The notes under the pieces are model-generated. The model had not been told where the DNA came from and did not search any database. It worked only from the letters and a program-made list of their open reading frames with translations. The position numbers and the translations under genes are program-made. 9,604 nucleotides of DNA from DATKDF01 sp035512795 (GTDB lineage Bacteria > Acidobacteriota > Vicinamibacteria > Vicinamibacterales > SCN-69-37): assembly GCA_035512795.1 (NCBI GenBank), contig DATKDF010000016.1, positions 1-9,604 on the forward strand, given 5' to 3'. Below are positions 1-4,640 of this stretch, piece by piece. Each line of letters begins with the position of its first letter. Position 1 is the first letter of the stretch.

Positions 1-1206
1 CAGCACCTGCGCGATGATGTGACGTCGGCCTGCGCCAATCGCCTGCCGCAGCGCCTGCTCTTTGCCACGCGCGCTGGCGCGGATCAAGAACAGGTTGACG
101 AGATTGACGATGCCGATGAGCAGCAGGAACAGGGCCCCCGCCTGCACGAGGAGCAGCACGGGGCGCACCGCGGTCACGTGATCGGCGTGCAGCGGCACGA
201 CGATCGACCGGAAGCCCGCGTCAGCCATCGCTTTCGCCCCCGGATTGTCCCCTTCCAGCGCAGCGTTGTGCGCGTCGATCTCCGCCTGCGCCTGGGCGAC
301 GGACACTTTGGGCTTCAGCCGGGCGATCATGTCGGAGTTGCCTGCGTGGCGCTGGCGCGGCGAGCGTTCTTCCAGGCTGGAGGCCAGCGGAAGGAAGACG
401 CGTGCCTTCGAGGATAGAAACCGGAACTCGGCCGGTAGGATCCCGACGACGGTCGTCGGGAGGCCGTTGACCCGGATGGTGCTGCCGAGTGCGCCAGGGT
501 CACCGGCGAGCTGCTGCCGCCAGAAGCCATCGGTGACGATGGCAACGCGGTTGCCTCGATAGACCGTCTCTGCCTCGGTAAACGCGCGGCCCATCGCCGG
601 CAGGACGCCGAGTGTCGCGAAGTAGTCCGGCGACACGCGCGTCGTCTCCACGTGTTCGGTGGCGCCGGTCTCGCCGATGACCGCCGTGCCGTCGCGGTAG
701 GCCGCGACTCCGGCGAAGGCCGCGATCTTCCCGCGACGCTCGTAGTAGTTCGTCAGCGAGCATCCGTCGTTGGGCACACCGGCCCTTGGATAGGTGTTGT
801 AGACGCTCATCACCCGATCGGGGTCCGGGAAGGGCAGCGGCCGGAGCAGCACGGCGTCCACGACGGCGAATATGGTGAGCGTGGCGCCGAGGCAGAGGGC
901 GAGCGTGGCGAGCGCCGTCACGGTGAAGCCGGGCGACCGGCGCATCAGGCGAATGGCATGGCGCGTGTCCCGCTGCAGCGCGTCGAACAGCCTCAGTCCG
1001 CGCGACTCGCGGCAATCGTCCTTGACGTTGTCCACGCTGCCGAACTCGAGCCGCGCGCGTCTCATGGCCACGTCCGGCGGCACGCCGGCGCGGACGAGAT
1101 CGCCCGCATAGTGCTCGATGTGCAGCCGAAGTTCCTCGGCCATGTCGTCCTCGAAGCGCCGCCGCCGCATTAGCGCGCGGAGCCTCGATCGAATGCGTGC
1201 CACCAT
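1..1206 (-). CDS. ADOP-type ABC transporter permease (MacB/FtsX-like), C-terminus beyond window
   Basis: The frame is open for 402 codons from ATG at 1206 to the left edge. The first ~90 residues are a charged cytoplasmic region containing EELRLHIEHYA and ARLEFGSVDNVKDDCRESRG, typical of acidobacterial 'duplicated orphan permeases' (ADOP). A membrane helix follows at about residues 94-120, ending in VLLRPLPFPDPDRV. Next comes a MacB-like periplasmic domain (about 125-345, with VSPDYFATLGVLPAMGRAF and FWRQQLAGDP). A second helix lies at about 348-376, followed by the FtsX-type loop ALRQAIGAGRRHIIAQ. By family knowledge, full ADOP proteins are about 800 residues with two such halves, so roughly half is present. 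No ATPase gene is visible; members are called orphan because they usually lack one nearby. The start overlaps the padR stop (TGATG), with GAGG four bases upstream, so translation is probably coupled. The transported substrate is unknown. Confidence 0.93.
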   Translation of the reverse strand, partial: MVARIRSRLRALMRRRRFEDDMAEELRLHIEHYAGDLVRAGVPPDVAMRRARLEFGSVDNVKDDCRESRGLRLFDALQRDTRHAIRLMRRSPGFTVTALATLALCLGATLTIFAVVDAVLLRPLPFPDPDRVMSVYNTYPRAGVPNDGCSLTNYYERRGKIAAFAGVAAYRDGTAVIGETGATEHVETTRVSPDYFATLGVLPAMGRAFTEAETVYRGNRVAIVTDGFWRQQLAGDPGALGSTIRVNGLPTTVVGILPAEFRFLSSKARVFLPLASSLEERSPRQRHAGNSDMIARLKPKVSVAQAQAEIDAHNAALEGDNPGAKAMADAGFRSIVVPLHADHVTAVRPVLLLVQAGALFLLLIGIVNLVNLFLIRASARGKEQALRQAIGAGRRHIIAQVL

Positions 1207-1571
1207 CACACCTCGTCCGGCGACGTGTTCAGGGCCGCGGCAATGGCTGCTGCCAGTCGGTTCCAGCCGGCCGTCTCCTCGCGCAGTCGGCGCCATCCCG
1301 CTGCGGTCACGGTGTAGAACCGCGCCCGGCGGCCATTCTCGCTCAGGCCCCACGCCGCGCTGATCAGGTCCTGGTGCTCCAGGCGATACAACGCCGGATA
1401 CAACGAGCCTTGCGGAATCTCGAGCGCTTCGCCGGAAATCTGACGAATGCGCAGCAGCACACCGTAGCCATGCAGTGGCTTCAAGGACACGGCCTTGAGG
1501 ATCAGCATGTCGAGAGTGCCCGGCAGCAGGTCCGCGGTCTTCCCCATGCCCATGCCCATGCCCATGCCCAT
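1206..1571 (-). CDS. PadR-family transcriptional regulator (acidobacterial, ADOP-linked type)
   Basis: This is a 121-residue winged-helix repressor. After an odd Met-Gly repeat (residues 1-10), the PadR core runs through LPGTLDMLILKAVSLKPLHGYG, then IPQGSLYPALYRLEHQDLI as the recognition region, then the wing with SENGRRARFYTVTAAG (about 77-92). It ends in a single helix (about 93-114) that serves dimerisation in short PadR proteins. The length fits the short PadR subfamily. The gene is the first of a two-gene unit: its TGA overlaps the ATG of the ADOP permease. In Acidobacteriota this regulator type almost always accompanies an ADOP gene, and it likely controls that permease and itself. Start: AGGAG lies 7 nt upstream of the first ATG at 1571, but four further in-frame ATGs follow within 24 bases, so the true N-terminus is uncertain. 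The inducer is unknown. Confidence 0.95.
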   Translation of the reverse strand: MGMGMGMGMGKTADLLPGTLDMLILKAVSLKPLHGYGVLLRIRQISGEALEIPQGSLYPALYRLEHQDLISAAWGLSENGRRARFYTVTAAGWRRLREETAGWNRLAAAIAAALNTSPDEV

Positions 1572-1574
1572 GCC
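1543..1574 (-). repeat. ATGGGC hexanucleotide tandem repeat over the padR start codon
   Basis: A perfect period-6 tract of 32 bases reads GGC, then four ATGGGC units, then ATGGG on the minus strand. It encodes the Met-Gly repeat at the PadR N-terminus and supplies five in-frame ATGs (5' bases at 1571, 1565, 1559, 1553 and 1547). Gain or loss of a unit by slippage would keep the frame but change the number of possible starts. Confidence 0.95.
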
Positions 1575-1578
1575 TTGT

Positions 1579-1583
1579 CTCCT
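1579..1583 (-). promoter_or_regulatory. Ribosome binding site of padR (AGGAG)
   Basis: AGGAG lies 7 nt upstream of the ATG at 1571. Spacing is optimal for the first of the repeated ATGs and becomes too long (13 nt or more) for the others, so it favours 1571. The site lies inside one arm of the CTAGGA palindrome, so a bound repressor could also affect the leader region. Confidence 0.75.
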
Positions 1584-1617
1584 AGCCTGGCTAGGACTGT
1601 GGCATCGGCTCTCCTAG
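1580..1617 (-). promoter_or_regulatory. Putative PadR operator: CTAGGA palindrome plus a third half-site
   Basis: Positions 1580-1596 form a perfect inverted repeat of 8-bp arms around one base (TCCTAGCC-A-GGCTAGGA, minus strand). A third CTAGGA/TCCTAG half-site lies at 1612-1617. Half-site centres are 11 bp and 21 bp apart, about one and two helical turns, so all three face the same side of the DNA. The cluster begins two bases downstream of a TTGACA box and ends at the padR ribosome binding site, the right place for repression. That PadR itself binds here is inference from position and symmetry; the motif is not the ATGT/ACAT type known for some other PadR proteins. Confidence 0.6.
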
Positions 1618-1619
1618 TT

Positions 1620-1625
1620 TGTCAA
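1620..1625 (-). promoter_or_regulatory. -35 box (TTGACA) of the padR-permease promoter
   Basis: A perfect TTGACA lies on the minus strand 48 bp before the padR ATG. The hexamer 17 bp downstream (CCACAG) is a poor -10, so the promoter is only half-supported by sequence. The position just upstream of the CTAGGA half-sites supports it as the promoter of padR and the permease. Confidence 0.5.
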
Positions 1626-1716
1626 GGAGAGAGGCGCGCCCGCCCCGTAGCTGCTCCGGGCGCAGGGGGGCGATTCAACGCTTGTCTGTCGCGGTTCCGG
1701 GACGGCGCTGGGACGC
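1626..1716 (-). other. leuC/padR intergenic spacer with a GC-rich hairpin
   Basis: These 91 bases separate the leuC stop from the padR promoter. An inverted repeat at 1641-1672 has outer arms CGCCCC/GGGGCG and inner arms CTGC/GCAG, split by a small internal loop. It may slow or end transcription of leuC, but no T-tract follows it on the minus strand, so a rho-independent terminator cannot be claimed. I see no gene here. Confidence 0.35.
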
Positions 1717-3138
1717 TCAGCGTGCGGCGGCGGCCGGGGCGAGCACCTTGCGGACGTCGACCACTTCGCCGGCGAGGGCCGCAGCCGCGACCATCGCCGG
1801 GCTCATGAGGAGCGTCCGACCCGTCGGGCTGCCCTGTCGGCCCTTGAAGTTGCGGTTCGACGACGAGGCGCAGACCTCGGCGCCCTGCAGCTTGTCGGGG
1901 TTCATGCCCAGGCACATCGAGCAGCCGGCACCACGCCATTCGAAGCCGGCGTCGCGGAAGATCTGATCGAGCCCTTCGGCAACGGCCGCCTTGGCGACGC
2001 CCTGCGAGCCTGGCACGATCAGGCCCCGCACGCGCGGCGAGATCGTGTGGCCCTTGACGATCGCCGCCGCCTCGCGCAGGTCCGACAGCCGTGAGTTGGT
2101 GCACGAACCGATGAAGGCGACGTCGATCGGCGTGGCCGTGACCGGCGCACCCGCCGCGAACCCCATGAAGTCGAGGGCATCGACGATGCCCTGACGCTCA
2201 CCGGCCTCGACGTCGCTGGGCGACGGCAGGCGGCCGCTGACGCCGATCGACTGGCCCGGGTTGACGCCCCACGTGACGATCGGCTCGAGGGCGCTGCCGT
2301 CGATCGTGACGCGGTCGTCGTAGCGGGCGTCCGGGTCGGACGCCATGCTGCTCCACCACGTCCTGGCGCGCCCGAAGGCCTCGCCCTGCGGCGCGAACGG
2401 CCGCCCCTCGAGGAACGCGGCCGTGATGTCGTCGGGGTTGACGTAGCCGACGCGGGCACCGCCCTCGATCGACATGTTGCACATCGTCATGCGCTCATCC
2501 ATCGACATGCGATCGACGACCGCGCCGCCGTACTCGTAGGCGTAGCCGACGCCACCCTTCACGCCGAGCTGCCGGATGATCTCGAGGATCACGTCCTTGG
2601 CGTAGACGCCCCGGGCGAGCGTGCCCGTCACGTCGATGCGGCGGACCTGCAGCGGCTCCATCGCCAGGCACTGCGACGCGAGGACGTCACGCACCTGCGA
2701 CGTGCCGATGCCGAAGGCGACCGAGCCGAAGGCGCCGTGCGTCGAGGTGTGCGAGTCGCCGCAGGCGATGGTCATGCCGGGCTGCGTCAGGCCCAGCTCG
2801 GGCCCGATGACGTGCACGATGCCCTGGTTGCCGTGGGCGAGATCCCACAGCGGGATGCCGAAGTCGCGGCAGTTGCGCTCGAGCGCCGACATCATGGCCT
2901 CGGCCATGCCGTCCTTGAACGGCCGGGCGATGTCGCGGGTCGGGATGATGTGGTCGACGGTGCCGAACGTCCGCGACGGAAAGCGCACCGTCCAACCCCG
3001 CTGCCGCAGCTCGTCGAAGGCCTGCGGGGTCGTCACTTCGTGGATGAGGTGAAGCCCGACGAAGAGCTGAGTTTGACCGGTCGGCAGGATGCGGACGGTG
3101 TGCGCATCCCAGACTTTCTGGAGGAGCGTGGTTGCCAT
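1717..3138 (-). CDS. leuC: 3-isopropylmalate dehydratase large subunit (LeuC)
   Basis: LeuC with LeuD isomerises 2-isopropylmalate to 3-isopropylmalate in leucine synthesis in the cytosol. The 473 residues match the usual ~466. The start TLLQKVWDAHTV is canonical, as are GDSHTSTHGAFG (127-138) and MTMCNMSIEGGARVGYVNPDD (217-237). The three [4Fe-4S] ligands are C346 (GSCTNSR), C406 and C409 (CSMCLGMN). The substrate-binding stretch SSNRNFKGRQGSPTGR follows at 426-441. The start at 3138 is set by GGAGG 6 nt upstream; the frame stays open another 40 codons, but that sequence is unlike LeuC and overlaps the deacetylase gene. Upstream lies the deacetylase (23 nt gap), downstream padR. leuD, normally adjacent, is on neither side, so the small subunit must be encoded elsewhere. 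Function is near certain; preference for isopropylmalate over homocitrate-type substrates is inferred from close agreement with LeuC. Confidence 0.97.
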   Translation of the reverse strand: MATTLLQKVWDAHTVRILPTGQTQLFVGLHLIHEVTTPQAFDELRQRGWTVRFPSRTFGTVDHIIPTRDIARPFKDGMAEAMMSALERNCRDFGIPLWDLAHGNQGIVHVIGPELGLTQPGMTIACGDSHTSTHGAFGSVAFGIGTSQVRDVLASQCLAMEPLQVRRIDVTGTLARGVYAKDVILEIIRQLGVKGGVGYAYEYGGAVVDRMSMDERMTMCNMSIEGGARVGYVNPDDITAAFLEGRPFAPQGEAFGRARTWWSSMASDPDARYDDRVTIDGSALEPIVTWGVNPGQSIGVSGRLPSPSDVEAGERQGIVDALDFMGFAAGAPVTATPIDVAFIGSCTNSRLSDLREAAAIVKGHTISPRVRGLIVPGSQGVAKAAVAEGLDQIFRDAGFEWRGAGCSMCLGMNPDKLQGAEVCASSSNRNFKGRQGSPTGRTLLMSPAMVAAAALAGEVVDVRKVLAPAAAAR

Positions 3139-3144
3139 GGACGT

Positions 3145-3149
3145 CCTCC
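3145..3149 (-). promoter_or_regulatory. Ribosome binding site of leuC (GGAGG)
   Basis: GGAGG ends 6 nt before the ATG at 3138, inside the 23-nt gap after the deacetylase stop. It decides the leuC start against the longer in-frame extension to 3258, and suggests leuC is translated from a message shared with the deacetylase gene. Confidence 0.85.
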
Positions 3150-3161
3150 GATTGTATCGCG

Positions 3162-4121
3162 CTAGCGCCGTTGGGCTGCCTGGAAGAGGGCCATGACCCA
3201 GGCCGGAACCTCGGGATCGGCGCTGAAATTCGAGGCTGGAGCGATGGTGCGAGACCACCGGAAGAGCCAGCTGGGACCGTGCCTGCCGACGTAGGCGTCC
3301 GGCGTCGCGTAGGCGGGGTCGCGCATCGCTGCCTCGAGCGTCATGAAACTATAGCCGCGAGCCACGAGGCGACCGAGCAGCGCGTCCAGGTGGTCCGCGT
3401 TGATGGCCATCGTGTGGATCAGCAGGGTCTGCGGCACGTCGTCGCGGCCGAACAGCTCACGGGCCTTGCGCTCGGCGAAACCGGTGGCCGCGATGGTGTG
3501 TGACAGGTAGTCCTCCGCCAGCTTGGCCCGCAAGGCGGCGTCCGCCCGGGCGTAGACCAGGTCATACAGGTAGTCGCTGTTCTCGATGGTGTGCGGCGCA
3601 ATCGTGTAGCCGCGCGACGCGAGGCCCTGGGTGATCCCGGCCTTCTTCTCGGCGGTGTCCCCGGTGTGGGTCATGGGGTGGCGGAAGAAGAGGGTGTAGG
3701 GCCGCCTCGACCGCATCAGCCGCCTGGTGACCACCTCGCCCTTGTCGATGTCGTCGAGGTAGGCCGCGACCGTGAGCCGGTTGGCGTCCGGGTGCGAGAA
3801 GGTGTGGTTGCCGAGAACGTGGCCGGCAGCGACCCATTGCTCGAGCAGGGCGACGCGGGCGGTACGCTCGTCCGCGGTCGGGGCCTCGAGCGTGTTCTCG
3901 TTCACGAAGCCGACGGCCGGGACGCCGTGCTTGCTCAGAGCCGACAGGATCGCCGCGGTGTCGCGCTGCGCCGCCGGCAGGTAGCCGCCGGGGCCGCGCG
4001 CCACGTAGGGCAAGTCGTCGATGGTCACGACCATCCGCCGCACCGGCGCGGCCGGCTGTTGTGCGACCGGAACGGCCGCCAGCGCCAGCAGAAGGGACAG
4101 GGCCAGCAGCGCAGGACGCAT
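3162..4121 (-). CDS. Exported polysaccharide deacetylase (NodB homology domain)
   Basis: This 319-residue protein has a Sec signal peptide (residues 1-20, hydrophobic core LLALSLLLALAAVPVA, probable cut before QQ). The NodB-type motifs appear in order: TIDD with D35/D36 (catalytic base and metal aspartate), HTFSH with metal ligands H106 and H110, RHP at 147-149 (motif 3), and LIHT with H236 (motif 5). The family removes N- or O-acetyl groups from polysaccharides using a divalent metal, so a periplasmic or surface enzyme acting on peptidoglycan or another glycan is likely; the substrate cannot be read from sequence. A C-terminal tail of ~60 residues beyond the barrel (about 260-319) has no motif I recognise. 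The ATG at 4121 has no good ribosome binding site, but it gives an intact signal peptide. It lies 56 nt after the glycine-zipper gene and 23 nt before leuC, so co-transcription is likely. Confidence 0.9.
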   Translation of the reverse strand: MRPALLALSLLLALAAVPVAQQPAAPVRRMVVTIDDLPYVARGPGGYLPAAQRDTAAILSALSKHGVPAVGFVNENTLEAPTADERTARVALLEQWVAAGHVLGNHTFSHPDANRLTVAAYLDDIDKGEVVTRRLMRSRRPYTLFFRHPMTHTGDTAEKKAGITQGLASRGYTIAPHTIENSDYLYDLVYARADAALRAKLAEDYLSHTIAATGFAERKARELFGRDDVPQTLLIHTMAINADHLDALLGRLVARGYSFMTLEAAMRDPAYATPDAYVGRHGPSWLFRWSRTIAPASNFSADPEVPAWVMALFQAAQRR

Positions 4122-4177
4122 TCCCCATGCTAGCCGAGGCTCGAAGCGATCGGCGCGGTCCCCCTGGCCTCAGGGCG

Positions 4178-4594
4178 TCAGAAGCGCCACTGCAGTCGGA
4201 CCGCGCGTTCCTGCCTGTCGGCCCGGAGGGCGACCGCCACCGGCGGCGCGGCCGGCCGCTTCCCTCTGTGCAGCTTGTCGATCACCCAACCGGCGCCGGC
4301 GCCGATCCCGGCCCCCAGGCCGGCGTACATGACGTAGGTCGGCGCCTCGGCGGGGGCGTTGCACAGGTCGTGGCATTCGCCGTAGAGCGCGCCGGTCATC
4401 ACCACGCCGCCGATGGCCCCCAGGGCCGCCCCGATGGCGATCCCGCTGCCGACCGGGTCGTCATAGCGCTCGGTCGCGCGCGGGTGCGACGACTGGGGCG
4501 ATTGCGCCGCGGCCGGCGCGGCGCTGACGCCGGCGATCGCCAGGGTCAGCGCCACCACCGGACGCAACCAACGGAACGACGGGTAACGGGACAT
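4178..4594 (-). CDS. Small exported glycine-zipper-like protein, function unknown
   Basis: This 138-residue protein has a clear signal peptide (RWLRPVVALTLAIAGVSA, likely cut around residues 28-30, APAAA|Q). The mature part has two small-residue segments resembling glycine zippers: GSGIAIGAALGAIGGVVMTG (49-68) and AGLGAGIGAGAGWVID (91-106). Such segments insert in or span membranes, often the outer membrane. Between them is ECHDLC, whose C74 and C78 could form a disulfide in the periplasm. The C-terminus ends in aromatic Phe after a short alternating stretch (RAVRLQWRF), faintly like an outer-membrane beta signal. The start at 4594 is chosen because GAGG lies 8 nt upstream; the ATG two codons earlier (4600) would have a spacing of only 2. 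It sits 46 nt after the large IPT protein gene. I do not recognise a named family. Confidence 0.78.
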   Translation of the reverse strand: MSRYPSFRWLRPVVALTLAIAGVSAAPAAAQSPQSSHPRATERYDDPVGSGIAIGAALGAIGGVVMTGALYGECHDLCNAPAEAPTYVMYAGLGAGIGAGAGWVIDKLHRGKRPAAPPVAVALRADRQERAVRLQWRF

Positions 4595-4602
4595 CGCCAT
4601 CA

Positions 4603-4606
4603 CCTC
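4603..4606 (-). promoter_or_regulatory. Ribosome binding site deciding the start of the glycine-zipper gene
   Basis: GAGG stands 8 nt before the ATG at 4594 and only 2 nt before the alternative ATG at 4600. Normal spacing favours 4594, giving MSRYPS as the N-terminus. Confidence 0.6.
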
Positions 4607-4640
4607 AGCCCGCCACTGCGCGACCGTCGCCCGAAGCGGC

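Noticed and set aside
500..1173. Open frames on both strands within the permease region
   Set aside because: Their translations are Arg-rich without domains, while the continuous minus frame from 1206 to the edge gives a clear ADOP permease.
1641..1672. Rho-independent terminator after leuC
   Set aside because: The hairpin is plausible but no T-tract follows on the minus strand; kept only as a note on the spacer.
3139..3258. Forty-codon N-terminal extension of leuC
   Set aside because: It does not resemble LeuC, overlaps the deacetylase coding end, and the GGAGG site at 3145-3149 fits the internal ATG at 3138.
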